From contig MU839184.1 of assembly GCA_030685235.1 (NCBI GenBank), forward strand, positions 1 to 64,000: 64,000 nt of DNA, read 5' to 3'. The DNA comes from Copromyces sp. CBS 386.78. Its lineage: Eukaryota > Ascomycota > Sordariomycetes > Sordariales > Sordariaceae. This document shows, in pieces, positions 24,970 to 38,150 of this stretch. Positions within the stretch are counted from its first letter, which is position 1; each line of letters begins with the position of its first letter. Under the pieces are notes generated by a model. The model was not told the origin of the DNA and did no database searches. It was given only the letters and a program-made list of their open reading frames with translations. A program made the translations under genes and the position numbers.

Positions 24970-25210
24970 AATAATATTTTCTCGTTCCCTTCCTACCCCT
25001 ATTATATTTAAGCGCAAGTTCGGATTCTATAAATATTTATATCCCTTCCAATAATATTTTTTTATTCTTTTCCTGCCCCTATTATATTTAAACGTAGTTT
25101 GGATTCTATAAATATTTATATCCCCTTTAATAATATTTTCTCGTTCCCTTCCTACCCCCTATTATATTTAAGCGCAGTTCGGATTCTAAAAATATTTATA
25201 TTCCCTCTTA
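24970..25210 (+). repeat. Three tandem copies of an 80-bp unit
   Basis: Copies start at about 24970, 25050 and 25129 (AATAATATTTTCTCGTTCCC...). They are about 80 bp long with scattered transitions. No function is evident. Confidence 0.8.
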
Positions 25211-25432
25211 TTAAAGTAAAATAATTTATACCCCCTTTACGTATTATATAACCCCTTCTATATAATTTTCTAATTTTTATAAATAGCGTTACATTAAGCT
25301 TCTAAAGCCTAACCGGTACCTAACCTAAATTTGGTTAAAAATAATACGTATTTTTAAATATTAGATATTAATATATTATAGCGGCTTTATTACCCCCCAG
25401 TAAATTAATTTAGGCTTACTAATATTAAAGCT

Positions 25433-25695
25433 ACTACCGACGAAAAGTAATTTAAAATTTAAATTAAAAACCCAGCCAACCTATTCCCTAAATTCGGTCT
25501 ACCCTTCTATATAAATAAGTATAATATAAAAGAAGTAATTAAAGCGATATTAGAATTTAAAAAGCCCGGATAGTAGGTAGAGGGTAGAACGATCTACTAT
25601 ACCGCCCGCATTAAAATAGTACCTATAATAGTAAATAAGCGCGATTTATATAAATTAAAGAAGGGTACCGAAATAAAACTACCTAAATAGACTAT
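25433..25695 (+). pseudogene. Decayed coding stretch, unidentified
   Basis: One frame stays readable for about 85 codons with few stops (TTDEK.FKI..., FPKFGLPFYINKYNIKEVIKA, VEGRTIYYTARIKIVPIIV). Each stop falls where a Gln or Trp codon could have been. The family was not recognised. Confidence 0.4.
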
Positions 25696-27287
25696 TAATT
25701 AATAAATAAATTAAAGTATTTTCCTTCTATTTATTAATATAATTAGTATTTTAAATTACGCTAATACGAAGGCTTTATATTAATATTCCAATTACGAATA
25801 TAAATATATTTCCCGTTTAATTCCTATAAAGGCTAGGCAAATTCTTCTCCTTTATAAAATTTAAATACGCTCTAAATATTCGCTAATTATATTATAATTG
25901 CTCTAATCTTTGGCCCGTTTAAATATTTTAAAATTAAATAGGACTATAAGAAAAATAAGTAGCCCGGCGTGGATAGCTTAAAATAGAAAAGTTAGAAGGG
26001 GATTATTCCTAATATATATAATTATCCAAATTATAACCGTATTTTATAATACTTTTCTACCGCGCCTAATTTCCCTTTTTATACCCTTACTATTTACTAC
26101 GGCAATTTAACGAATATTAGCGCTTATTCGTTGGACGATAAGAATAAAATCTATTTTAAAGCTACTACGTTCGTAATATAATTTATTTATTTATAAATTA
26201 CCCGGTTTAAATAGAAGAATAGTAGCGTACTTCGATATAAATAAGGCGAATACGCGCCCTAAAATAATATATAGTTTAGGTTTAGCGCCGACGATTAATT
26301 CCGTATAATAATTTATTTCATATGGTTTTATAATTATTAGCGGAATTTTTAAAAATTTATAGTCGGGGGTTAGAAAGGTCTTTAGAATTCGGTATACGAA
26401 TTTTTATACGTCCTTAGTACCGAAGATATTCTAGGACTTATGAGCGGAGATTAATATAATAAAATTATTGGTAACAGTATTTAATTGGCTATAATTAAAA
26501 TATACGAAGTTAGTAAGTAAATTTTCTACGGCGTTAATAATAAATTAATTATTAATATATCCGGCTCTAATTTTAACCCCGCCGTACTTTTATTTTAAAG
26601 TATGGAAATTCTTAATTATTATATAGTAAATTATATTTATTTCTAAATATTATTCTAATACTTTCGAAAATTTAGTAAAAGTATATTAATTTCTAAGGAC
26701 TTTAATAATTATTTAACTAATATTAGTAAAAAGTTCCGAACTTTCAATATTCCGAAAATAAATGTTATATTATTTATTACGACCTTTATTCTATTAGAGA
26801 AGTAAGAAGGCGCCGTCGTTTACTAATTTTAATAGCTTTGCGTCCTAATTCCCGTTAATTATTTAATTGTAATATACGATTTAAATTTCTAGGTTAGCGA
26901 CGTATAGTAGATTATTACGGAGTAGGAGGTATTTTTCGATTAGGATATAGAAGCCTATAATAAGGGGTATATATAATCCGCTAGATTTATTACCGGTAAT
27001 ATTATTTAAGAAGATAGTAATTTGGCTAAAGAATAAATGTGTTTCTAAACTAAATATTCGCTATCGAATTTTATTTATAAATAATACCCTTTATATAAGG
27101 TTTTTAACGATTATATTATAATTTACTGTAGGATAGAAATATGGGATAGGATTCTTATTTCGGATATGCTTATTGAATTTATAGCGGAAGTCGGTAATTT
27201 TAATAATTAAACTAAGTATAGCGGATGGGCAAATTAGGCGTTAGGTAGTTTTGGGGATAAATTATTTCTACTTTATTAATTAATTAG

Positions 27288-27725
27288 TAAGTTATATCCT
27301 TCCTTTTTTAAATTCTATAGGGGGCCGAATTATTCGGCCCCTTATAGGATTTAAATATATTTTACTAACTTATATTTTTAAATATGTATATTATTCGGCG
27401 ATTTAAATAATCCCCGTTTAAATACGCTATATCTATTAACGAGGTTGGTACGGGTAAAATAATTATATATTTTACTATCGTCTTATTCTATTATATAGGA
27501 TTAAAGAGAATTATAATTAGTAGTGGGCTTATAGAAGCGTACCTAACGCTAGTCCTTATATTGGCCGTTTTAATTATATAGATATTTAGCGAAGCTATAT
27601 ATATTTTTAGGGATGCCTTTAACGTATATTATTTTTTTAAAAAATTTAAATTAATATCGATAAATAATTTAAAGTATATTTATATATATACGTAGGATAT
27701 TTTTAATGTTTTAATATTATAGTAT
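27288..27725 (+). pseudogene. Probable SNF2-type helicase remnant
   Basis: After a possible intron (donor GTAAGT at 27288, TACTAAC branch at 27362) the frame reads SPFKYAISINEVGTGKIIIY. This resembles the SNF2/DEAD-like motif I (..G.I.ADE.GLGKT...), and IISSGLIEAYLTLV, which could be motif Ia, follows. Reading continues to ISINNLKYIYIYT. It is a second helicase-like gene about 4 kb downstream of the RecQ remnant. The assignment rests mainly on the Walker A context. Confidence 0.5.
27307..27355. repeat. Strong hairpin containing TTCTATAGGGGGCCGAA
   Basis: Two arms of about 22 bp (TTTAAATTCTATAGGGGGCC and GGCCCCTTATAGGATTTAAA) surround a few-base loop. It sits inside the putative intron upstream of the SNF2-like stretch. 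Related AAATCCTATAGGGG arms recur through the block. Confidence 0.85.
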
Positions 27726-28124
27726 ATTAATAAAAGGTCTTCCTTAGATATTATTAAAATTATTATTTTAATGGCTATTTCGACGTATTTCTCTTATTAG
27801 GTAAAGGTTTATAAAAAATAGTATTTTCCGTCGGACGAGCGGTACTAGTATAATAGCCTTTAATACTTCGATAAATTTATTTAGCGACCCTCTTCTAAAT
27901 AGAAATAGAAGTATAAAAACTTTAATAGCAATATAGAGAGCGCCGCCTTTAAAGTATTTAAGGATAATTATTATAATATGTATATTAAATTTAGTATCCT
28001 TCCTTTATAAGATTTATTTGGCCGTTTAATATTATTTTATATATTAATATTCAATAGTAATATAGAGGGTAAAAAAGTAATTAATGGAAGATAGTACGAA
28101 TTAAGAATATTATACTATAAAGGC

Positions 28125-28470
28125 GTCCGCTTCGCCTGTATTATTATAAATAAAGTATAATTTTTATATAACCCCGAAAGTGTTATTTAGCGGTAGATTC
28201 GTATAATTCCCTACGAGTAGACCGTTTTCTATTCGGCTATATTTATATTGAATAATATTTTCGATTTTAGGGTATTTATAGTAATATTTTAGGATAACGT
28301 TAGTATCGACTTTAAATCGGAGGATAGGTTTAACGTTAGCGACTTTATTGGGGATATTTACAATAGTACTAGCTTAAATTATATATTTAGCCTAAGAATA
28401 ATTGCGGTTTAGATTATTAGTCTTAGAGAGATCGACGAATAGTAGGGCTTTAAATAATAAATATTATATT
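28125..28470 (+). pseudogene. Decayed coding stretch, unidentified
   Basis: A single frame runs about 110 codons with RIP-type stops (FACIIINKV.FLYNPESVI, IRIIPYE.TVFYSAIFILNN, DNVSIDFKSEDRFNVSDFIG). It may belong to the same gene as 27288-27725. No motif was recognised. Confidence 0.4.
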
Positions 28471-29989
28471 TAGATATTTAACGGATTATTTTTAAGTAAG
28501 GCGTTATTACCAGTATAATGATTAATAAGATTATATAATAATTTTAGGTCTTTTTTTTATTTTGGGGAATGAATACTTTATTAATATTCTTTAATAAGGA
28601 GGTAATTTACCCCTCTACGGGTATCCTTAAGATAAAAATTTATTAAGTTTATTTAAAATATATTTAATTAGCTAGTAAAGTGGCCGTATTAATTAATAAA
28701 ATTTTAATATTAGTTATTCAAAAGATTGAAGAGGTTTAATTCCCTATTAATTTTAATATTAGCGAGTAGCTTTAAGGGTTTAGGCCTGTTTTAATGCGGG
28801 GTTTATAATTCTTTACTTAAAATATCCGGGTTTAAAATATATTATAAATTAATAATAAAATTAGGCGGGAGGAGCGATCGAAGGTCGAATAGTATAAAGC
28901 GGTTAATAAAGAACTTTTTTAAGAGATTATTAGAAAAAAGAAATTAAAGGGTAATCCGAATTTTAGGGTAGATAAAGTCGATTACTTAGTAAAATTAGGG
29001 TTCGACGGCGGTTTATTTTATATATATATTTATTTAAATAAAGATTTGGACGTTCTATTATTAATTAACTGTATATAAATAATTGTTTAGGCGTATAGTT
29101 AATCCTCTTTATAAACGTAAGTATTTTAAAAGTACTTTAATATATAGAGTTAGAAGTAGTATATTTTTATTATAGTTAACTATTTTTAAATATAGATATA
29201 AATAAACCCGTCCGTTTTACGTTTAATTCTTATAGGGGGTAGATTTCCCTTCCCCTATTGGATTTATCCGTAGTTTAATTTCTTTAAGACTCTTTATTCT
29301 ATTTTATAGAAAGCTAATTTCGAAGTCCGGGTAATTATATTGAATTAATTTCCTTAAGAGTAGGTTAATATTATTTAAGAGTAGAATATATTTTATACCG
29401 CTATCGACGTTTTTATCTTCAATTTTAGTATAAATATTATTAGTTTGAATACGTACGTATAATATTCTATTAGAATCGGTCTAGGATTTATATAGAATAT
29501 ATTAATTATTTTTTAATATATTGGCCGCCTCTACCGAATTAGGTAAATTAAACCGGTTATATAGTATTTACTATAAATTAATAGTATAATTTCGGATTGG
29601 TAGGAAGAATATATTATATAAAAAGTTTGTTTTTACCCCGTTCCCTCTATGGGATTTATTTGATTAGCCGTATTAACCTTTTTTATTAGTAGGTTTATAC
29701 CCTTTAGCCGTTATTTATTTTTATTAGGGGTATAAAGTTATAAATGTTAAAATTTATTATTATTTATAAAGTGGCTAAAATAATCTTTATTTATAATTTT
29801 AATAAATTTTTATAAATTATTAAGCTTCTATAGGATGTTAAAGCGTATATATCGCCCCGCGCGTAGAATATTAGTTACGTTTATTTATAAATAGTTGCGT
29901 ATTATATAGCTAATAAGGAGACCTTTAAAATAGAAGGATTTAAATAGGAATCCGTTATAAAATTGCTATTTATTTTCGGCTTTATATTT

Positions 29990-30780
29990 ATCGATCGCTA
30001 TAATAAAAATTTTAATTATTCCGCCCTAAATATTAAAGAATTATAAGGTACGGCCAATATTTTACTTTTAGTAAATATAAAGGCGGAGTATTTAACGAAT
30101 TTAGCGCTAGCACCGATTAAATCGTTGAAGTCCGAAGTACGATTTTACAAAGCGGAGTAAAATAATTTAATTATTTAAATAGGTTAGGATAATATTTTTA
30201 TCGATAAAGCGGACGTTTTAACCTTCTTCGGCAATAAATATATAGAAATAATAAGTAAGGCGGAAGAAATTCTTACCCTTTATAAAAAACGATTTGCTTT
30301 AATTCCTAACGATTCTTTTAGTACGAAGCGTTTACGTTTTAATATATATTTATAACCGGTAAACGATAAATATAATAATTATATTTCTTTAGAGAGCGGT
30401 ATAGATATATCGGATATTGAAGAGGGCGCTTCGGTTGAAAATAATTAGAATAATAGTAATTTAGCGGACGATAGGTATAATAATTATATTTCTTTTAAGG
30501 GCGGCGAAAATATATTAAATATTAAAGAAGGCGTTTCGGTAGAAGATAATTAAAATAATAGTAATTCGGCGGATAATAAATATAATACATATATTTCCGT
30601 TGGAAATAGCGAAAATATATTAAATATTAAAGAAGGCGCTTCGGTAAAAGATAATTAGAGTAATAGCGATTTAGTAAATAATAGAATTAGTAATAATAAT
30701 AATTATAGTAATAATAATTTACAATATAATAACTTCCGAAATTACGGATTAAGTAATAATAAGTTTAATAAATATATTTA
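29990..30780 (+). pseudogene. Decayed coding stretch ending in a 35-residue repeat
   Basis: The frame is readable for about 260 codons with RIP-type stops (FIDRYNKNFNYSALNIKE, KADVLTFFGNKYIEIISKAEE, LTLYKKRFALIPNDSFS). Its last third is three copies of an acidic 35-aa unit. The long lysine/glutamate-rich end suggests a DNA- or protein-binding tail. The family was not recognised. Confidence 0.45.
30367..30680 (+). repeat. 105-bp coding repeat, three copies
   Basis: The unit encodes (D/N)(K/R)YN(N/T)YIS....I.NI(E/K)EG.SV, followed by an Asn/Ser-rich linker. The period is 105 bp (35 codons), so the reading frame is kept across units. This supports 29990-30780 having been a protein-coding gene. 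Confidence 0.75.
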
Positions 30781-31930
30781 AATTTAATAAGGGTAAATAT
30801 AGTTCGCCCTTTATAGGATTTGAATATAGAGTTAGGTTGGAGATTATTATTTTTATTAGCCGTTTTATATTAGAAAAGTAGAGGATTTTAATATTTGTTT
30901 ATTATATAGTTTAATATATTATAATTAGGCTTTACTAATTGTTTATTATATAGGTCGATTTTTACTTTTATTAATTCTATTAATTAGAAGGATAGTAGGT
31001 TGGTTATTTATTTTACTATAGGTTTCGGCGGTTATTTTACTATTTATTGGGCTAGATATAAAATATTATTTAACGTTACCCCTTATAAGATTTCTTCGGC
31101 TAGTTAGGGTTATTTCCTATCTTTAATACTTTTAAGATTATTAGGAGATAGGGTATATTTAATATATATATTAGTATAATATTAGTTATACTTTTATTGC
31201 GCCTATAAAATGAGGTTTTTTATATATTCGATTAGCGTCCTTATTTTAATACGTAAATTTAATTATTTCGGTTATATAATTATTATTCTTTATTTAACGA
31301 AAGGATATAAGCTTTAGTATAAGCGCCCGAGTGGGTCCGCTTTAATACGCTCTTTATATTAATAGGTAATTATAGATTTTAGTATGCTTCGACGTATATT
31401 GCCCTACCTACTTAATTTTTATAAACTATTTAATTATATAATATTTAATAATTAAATAAAAAATAAGAATGTTAATAATTATATAATTAATATATATAGT
31501 ATTACTAGAAATTACCGAAAGAATATACCGGAGTTTATTAAATAATTAAACTTTTATATTTAAGGATTGTAATTAATTGACTAATAGTTATTTAATAATA
31601 TAAAGGATTATATTATTAATTTATATATCCTTCTTTTTCCCTTTAACAATTAATTTTATTATATTTTTAATATTCGCTAATTTTTACTTTTTTCTATATT
31701 AATTCTTATCCTTAATATACTATATTTCGCTTTAACCCTAATTAAACCGATAGCCTAATAGGTATTACTTTAACCGAAGGGTAATATAAAAAGTATAATA
31801 CCTTATTTAAATTTATTCTCCCTTATAATTCTATTTTTATTTAGAACCCTTCTATTCTTATCCTTTCTTTTACTATTTTTATATTCTCCTATATTATTTT
31901 TTTCAGCTATTTTATAAGCTATAATCCGGG

Positions 31931-32387
31931 AGTAATTTTATTTACGCCTAATCCAAATAGAGATTGGTATTTAAATTTATTCTTAAATTATTAGCGTATA
32001 TATAGGCGATTTCCTATTTCGTTCTCTCCTACCTAATTTATACCCGTCGTTTAAAAGTAATTTTATTTACGCTTAATTTAAATAGAGACCGGTATTTAAG
32101 TCTATTCCTAAATTATTAATATATATATAGGCGATTTCTTATTTCGTTTTCTCTTATTTAATTTATACCCGTCGTTTAAAAGTAGTCCTATTTATATTTA
32201 ACTTAAATAAAAATTAGTATTTAAATCTATTTTTAAATTACTAATATATATATAAGCGACTTCCTATTTCTTTTTCTCTTACTTAATTTATATTTATTAT
32301 TTAAAAGTAATCCTATTTATATTTAACCCGAATAGAGACTAATATTTAAGTCTACTCCCAAATTATTAGTATATATATAAGCGATTA
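31931..32387 (+). repeat. 125-bp tandem repeat, about 3.7 copies
   Basis: Copies start at 31931, 32056, 32181 and 32306, an exact 125-bp period. The last is cut after about 80 bp. Differences are transitions. The unit contains ATTTATACCCGTCGTTTAAA near its end. It is non-coding as far as seen. Confidence 0.9.
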
Positions 32388-32739
32388 ATCGTTATTTCTA
32401 TTATATACTATTTATTTTAATCTTTACCCGGTAATTAATTATTTAATAATATAATTTTTAATTATTTTAAATTTTATAAAGTCCTACTTTTAATTTTATT
32501 TAATTCGTCCCCTATAGTCAGTAGTATATTTTTTAATTTAATTAACGATTTTTATATTACCGGTCGGCACTATATTACTATAAAAAAGGGTAAAAGTAAA
32601 ATAATTATTTATATTAATAATCCTTCGTATATAAACTTTAATACTTTAAATCGTAAGGGCGATATTCTATTCCCTATTTACAATAATAATTCAATTAATT
32701 CCGGCTCTAATCCCGACGACCCTCCTATTTTTAATCATA

Positions 32740-33075
32740 GCTTTCTTTCTATTTCTAATCGCGGCCTTCCTTCCGTCCTTAATTATAGCCCTCCTTTTAT
32801 TTTTAATTATAGCCTTCTTTCCGTCCTTAATTATAGCCTTCTTTCTATTTTTAATTAGGGTCCCCCCTCCGTCCCTAATTAGGGTCCCCCCTCTATTTTT
32901 AATTAGAATCCCCTTTCTATCCTTAATTAGGGTCCCCTTTCTATTTTTAATCGGGGTCCCCCCTCCGTCCTTAATTAGGGTCCCCTTTCTATCCTTAATC
33001 GAAGTCCCCCTTTTATTCTTAATCGGGGTTTCCTTTCCGCCTTTAATCGGGGTTACCCTACCGTCTTTAATTATA
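32740..33075 (-). repeat. 24-bp tandem repeat, about 13 copies
   Basis: Units of the type TTAATTAGGGTCCCCTTTCTATCC repeat with mainly C/T changes. A 24-bp period keeps frame, so it may once have encoded an 8-residue repeat (minus strand GDPN-x-G-x-x), but flanking coding is not readable. Confidence 0.8.
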
Positions 33076-34005
33076 TAAATTTTACTTATTTACTTTAAAA
33101 AATTAAATTAATAAAGATTTATAGGACTATATACTATCGTTGTATTTTATATATAATATACGTAATAAGGGTAGTAAATAAGAAACCTTTATTGAATTCC
33201 CTTTTGAAAATTAGACGCTCCTTATTAAATCGTTATATTATTATCCTAAAGAAGCTATTCTAATTCGGACTATCGATTTACTTTTATATTTATATATTAT
33301 ACTACCTTTAGAAGTTATCCCCTATATAATTATATAAAATCCTATTTAGTATATATTAAATAAAATATAGTATTTTAATGTACTTTACTATAAAGGAAAA
33401 GCCGAAGGATATAAAAATAAGTAATTTATATACGTATTATAGTTCGTCCCTTCTAATTTTAAAATTATTAGTCTAAATTTAATATTTTACCTTCTCTAAA
33501 TCTATTTTCGCCCTTATATAATATTATAATTATTTATATTATAATATTATAATTACGAAACTATATTTCGAATTAATTTCAATCGATAAATTAATACCGT
33601 TCTTTATTTCGTATTATTTATTAAAATTTATTGGACGTCTAATAACTACGTATATTTTTAATTCCTATTTGACCTTTTTTAAAAGACGGACTTTATTGAA
33701 TATATTATCGATAATAATTATTTAAATTAGTTCTAAATAATTAAATATTTTTACGAAGAAGTAGGAAGGAGTTAATATTCGAAACCTATCTTCGGCAATA
33801 TTTTTAAAGAATTTAAAATTTTCGATATAACGAATTATATTATATACCCTTATAATAATAATAGAATAACCGTTTTTATATTCCCGAAGTAAGAAATAAC
33901 AATAATAAAGAAATAATTATATAGGACTTTTCCTATTTATTATTTAAAATTGCTAAACCCGTTACTATTAAGTAAATCTTTACGAATTTTTCTTATATTT
34001 TCGTT

Positions 34006-34190
34006 CGGGTTCCGCTAACGAAGAATCTTACTTATATTTTCGTTCGGGTTCTACTTACGGCTCTAATAATTTATATTTAATTTATAGACTATTATTTAAT
34101 TATTTATTATAGAACTATAAGTAAAACCCGAATGAAAATATAAGTAAGATTCTTCGTTAGTAGAACCCGAATAAAAATATAAAAAAGATT
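34006..34190. repeat. Inverted-repeat (palindromic) element
   Basis: The arms carry GAAGAATCTTACTTATATTT followed by TCGTTCGGGTT on the left and its complement on the right (about 34100-34190), with a roughly 60-bp loop. The left arm also has a partial direct repeat of the TCGTTCGGGTT motif. It may be a small foldback element. Confidence 0.7.
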
Positions 34191-34574
34191 TTTCGCTATA
34201 TAAACCCCCCCTTCGATAATTTATACTAAATATATAAACTATTATTTAATTATTAATAATAGTTCTATAAGAAAAATCTAAATATAATTATAAAAGGAAA
34301 TAGGCTAATTTAGTATAGAAATTGAAATTAATATGTTTTAGCGCTAGTAAGAAGTAGAAATAGGAGAAGTAAAAAGGATTTAAAAAATAATATATATAAT
34401 ATATTTATAAATTCGTATAATAAAGTATACGGATAATTACTATTATAATATTAATATTATTTATTAAAAAAAATTATATAAATTTTCGAAGTCTATTATT
34501 TTAGGCTAGCCCGCCGGATAATCGGTTTTCGGGGGTATTTTAGTATTTTAGCCCGGCGGCTTCCGACTTAGTAG

Positions 34575-35016
34575 CTTTAGGGCTATAGATTTAATACCGG
34601 GTAAGAATCGGCTTAGAAGGCTTTTTTTAAGTTATTTAAAATATTATTCCTCCTTTAAACAATTTTCTACTTTAGGCGGCCCTATATATCTTCGATAGAA
34701 AGGAATCCTATTATAGCGAATTTGATGCTATAGTAATTCTTCTTTCGATAGAAGATATTTAATAAATTAAATATAAAATTCCTATTTTAATTTTTATCAA
34801 TATTAATTTCAAAGTTAATATACTTCTAGTTTAGTAGCTTCGGGGCTATAAATTTAATACCGGGTAAGAACCGGCCCGGAAAAATTATTTTAAATTATTT
34901 AAAACGTTATTCCTCCTTCAAACGGTTTTTTACTTCGGGCGGCCCTATATATTTTCGATAGAGAAGAATCCTATTATAGCGAGTTCGATACTATAGTAGC
35001 TCTTTTTTCAATAGAA
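34575..35016 (+). repeat. Direct duplication of about 180 bp
   Basis: 34575-34755 and 34832-35016 share AGTAGCTTYRGGGCTATA, AATACCGGGTAAGAAYCGGC and GGCGGCCCTATATATYTTCG in the same order. Differences are transitions, so the duplication predates at least part of the RIP. Confidence 0.8.
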
Positions 35017-35622
35017 GATATTTAATAAGCCGAAAATAAAGTCGGGATCGAGGGAAAAGGTATATTAAATCTTTTCGCGCCTAGAATATAGCCCGCGTAT
35101 AATATTTATTAGCCGTATAAATTATATAAGGGATATTAATATTATTAAAGATAAAAGATAAATATTTATTAATTAATTCGTTAATTGATTTAATTTTACG
35201 GGACGGTTAGAAATAAGAAGGGATAAATTAAATAGGTATTTATATTGTTATCTTTAAAAATATTTTAAATAGAATTTAAGGAAATCGAATTGTAGTAAAC
35301 TAATTAAGAACTATTGTAGACGCAGAAATTAGTATTAATATTTAGATGGGGCGTAAATCTTATAAGGGCTATTATAAAAGGTATTATTAATTACCTACTA
35401 TTATTAAATATTAAAGAATCGGAGGCTTCTTATTATAATTTTGGAAATTATTAGATTTAATATTTTTATTATTAGTATTAATAACGTTAAATAACTCTTT
35501 TTAGGGAATATACGCCCGGTTGTATATTAGGTTTTAATTGTTAATATAGTGCCTCCCGGAGTACCGATTATTGGTTTTAGTGGTTATAGTTTGGCGAAGA
35601 AGGTCCGCGGCTAGAAATAATA

Positions 35623-35816
35623 GTGGCCGGTTAGCCGTATAAATCTTATAGGGGGGCGGGATCCTTTAATATTATTTCCTAATTCGTAGCTACTTTTTGG
35701 GCTTATTCTAGTTTAAACGGTGGCCGGCTGGCCGTATAAATCCTATAGGGGGGCGGGATCCCTTAGTATTATTTCCTAATTCGTAGCTACCTTTTAAATT
35801 TATTCTAACTTATTTA
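35623..35816 (+). repeat. 97-bp tandem duplication
   Basis: Two adjacent copies (from 35623 and 35720) read GTGGCCGGYTRGCCGTATAA, then ATCYTATAGGGGGGCGGGAT and CTAATTCGTAGCTAC. Each carries one CCTATAGGGG arm. Confidence 0.85.
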
Positions 35817-35917
35817 TTATTAATATTCTTGCGAATATTATTTACGGGTTTTATTAGAGGGGGTATTATTATTTACGGTAGTACGATTAGCGCTATTAAT
35901 AATATTATTACGATATT

Positions 35918-36960
35918 TAAATCCTATAGGGGAAACGATAAAGTAGGGTATAATATTAGTAGGTGGAGACTTCTGGATTTAATAGTAGAGTAGTTATTTC
36001 GAAAAATTAGATTGAAGTTAGAAATTATTTCCTATTATATTTTTAGGAAGCTATTAATAACTTTAAATAAGAAATTCCATATATATTTAAAGGAAGATAG
36101 GAAATAGGACGAATTATTTTACGTTCTATTCTCCCTATAAGTATTATTATATTCCTATAATAATTTATTCCGGCCGAATTCGGGGTATTAAATCTATAAT
36201 ATATAACTACCCGTATATTTTTTAATAATACTACTATAAAGTAATAACCTTCCTTTTAAATATATAATTCGGGTTTGGCTATTTTCGAGAACGAAATAGA
36301 ATAGGGCATTGATAAATATTATAAGCCTAAATAAGTTTAATATTTTCTAATTATTCCTAATATTAAAACTGCCCCCTAAATATTGTTAGGATTAGTAGAA
36401 ATATTAGTTAATATTAAATAGAACGTAGGATAAGCGAAGAAGAATGTATACCTCTTATATAGATTTTGTAAAGAGAGCGAAGAAATTGGAAATTATAAAT
36501 AGATATTAGAAATGCGAAGACGAAATAGAATAGGGCATCGATAAATACTATAAATTTAAATAAGTTTAATATCCTTTAGTTATTCTTAATACTAAAATTG
36601 CCCCTTAAATATTATTAGGACTAAGTAGAAATATTAATTAATAATAAATAGAGTATAGGATAAGCGATAATATTTAAATCCTATAAGGGAGAGGATAAAG
36701 TAGGGTATAATATTAATAGACCTCCGGATTTAATAGTAGAGCGGTTATTTTAAAAAATTAGATTGAAGTTAGAGATCTTTTCCTATTATATTCTTAGGAA
36801 GCTATTAATAATTTTAGACGAGAAATTCTATATATATTTGAAGGAAAATAGGAAATAGGACGAATTGTTTTGCGTTCTATTCCCCCTATAAATATTGTTG
36901 TATTTTTATAATAATTTGTTCCGGCCGAATTCGGGGTATTAAATCCGTAATATAGATAAA
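35918..36960 (+). repeat. Large direct duplication (about 750-bp spacing)
   Basis: The 285-bp segment at 35918-36202 recurs at 36670-36957, and the 165-bp segment at 36275-36440 recurs at 36514-36673, all in direct orientation and joined by transitions only. This suggests successive segmental duplications before RIP. Each 285-bp copy begins with TAAATCCTATA(G/A)GGG. Confidence 0.85.
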
Positions 36961-37303
36961 GATTTAATTATTATAAAATATTTCCTAAGATTAGTAGTCC
37001 GGTTAAAATATTAATATTTATTAGTATTATTTACTATATAAAATTGTTTTGAGCTTTTAATTTTAGTTATTTACGATCTTCGAATATTATTATAGTAAAT
37101 GTATTTTTATTATTATAGATTCTATCCGGTCGTTCGTTTAAATTATATAGGGGGTAGTAAATTTAATATATATAAAATAAAATAATAAATATTGGGGTAA
37201 ATAAATTTCATCCCTAAGTATTTTATTCTAATATATTATTTAATTTATATAGTAATTTTAAGTTATTATATTATCCTTTTAGGGCCGAATAGTATTAATT
37301 CGT

Positions 37304-37352
37304 ATTTAAATCCTATAGGGGCTAGGAGGTTTTATATCCCCTATAGGATTTA
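37304..37352. repeat. AAATCCTATAGGGG hairpin
   Basis: The arms TTTAAATCCTATAGGGG and CCCCTATAGGATTTAGA face each other across a 15-bp loop. It is another member of the recurring hairpin set in this block. Confidence 0.8.
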
Positions 37353-37499
37353 GACGAGGTAGCGGAGATAATATTAAATGAATTTACTATAATTAGAGAA
37401 AAAAATGCTTTGTTTTAGCGAAAAGGAATAGATAAAGGCCTAATTATATTGAATATAATTAGTTGAATATTAAATAAATATCGATAAATTTTACTGGAT

Positions 37500-38150
37500 A
37501 TTATATAATTTAAATAAGTTATTAGAGGCCTACGAAGGTCGTCCGAAGTAAATTAAATATAGGGTATGTAAAAAGGCGATAATTCGGGTAAAGTCGGCGG
37601 TAATTAGTTTACCCCTATAGGAATTAAATAATATTTATTATATTATTCCTATTTATTTATAGCGTACTTTTTTTATAATATATATTTTTAATACTTTATT
37701 TTTATTTAAATTTAGAATAGTAAAGTTAGTTGAATTAAATTAGAAGGTAAAAAGCTTCCCCGGCTTAAATTCAATATATTTAATAATTTATAAAGACCCT
37801 TCGAAGTATATATCCGGGATTGGGTAAAAATCGAGCTCTTTAGTGCCCGCTTTAATCTTATTTATAAGAATATTATATTCTTACGCGCGTTAGCTATTAA
37901 CTTTAATAGCGATTTTAAATCTTAGTATATAGGTAAGGATTTCTGGATATTATACGAATTGGAGGAGTTTTTAGAAGCCTATAAATATTGTTTGAAGTAA
38001 ATTAAATAAGGGGTATGTAAAAAGGCGACGATTTCGGGTAAGGTCGGCGGTAATTAAACTACCCCTATAGGAATTAAATAACGCCTATTATATTATTCCT
38101 ATCCGTTTATAGCGTACTTTTTTTATAATATATATTTTTATACCTTTATC
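37500..38150 (+). repeat. Direct duplication of about 190 bp
   Basis: 37500-37695 and about 37958-38150 share GGGTATGTAAAAAGGCGA, CGGCGGTAATTA and CCCCTATAGGAATTAAATAA, then AGCGTACTTTTTTTATAATA. The spacing is about 458 bp. Confidence 0.8.

Noticed and set aside
24970..33075. CRISPR-like array
   Set aside because: The tandem repeats here are head-to-tail without unique spacers, and the genome is eukaryotic.
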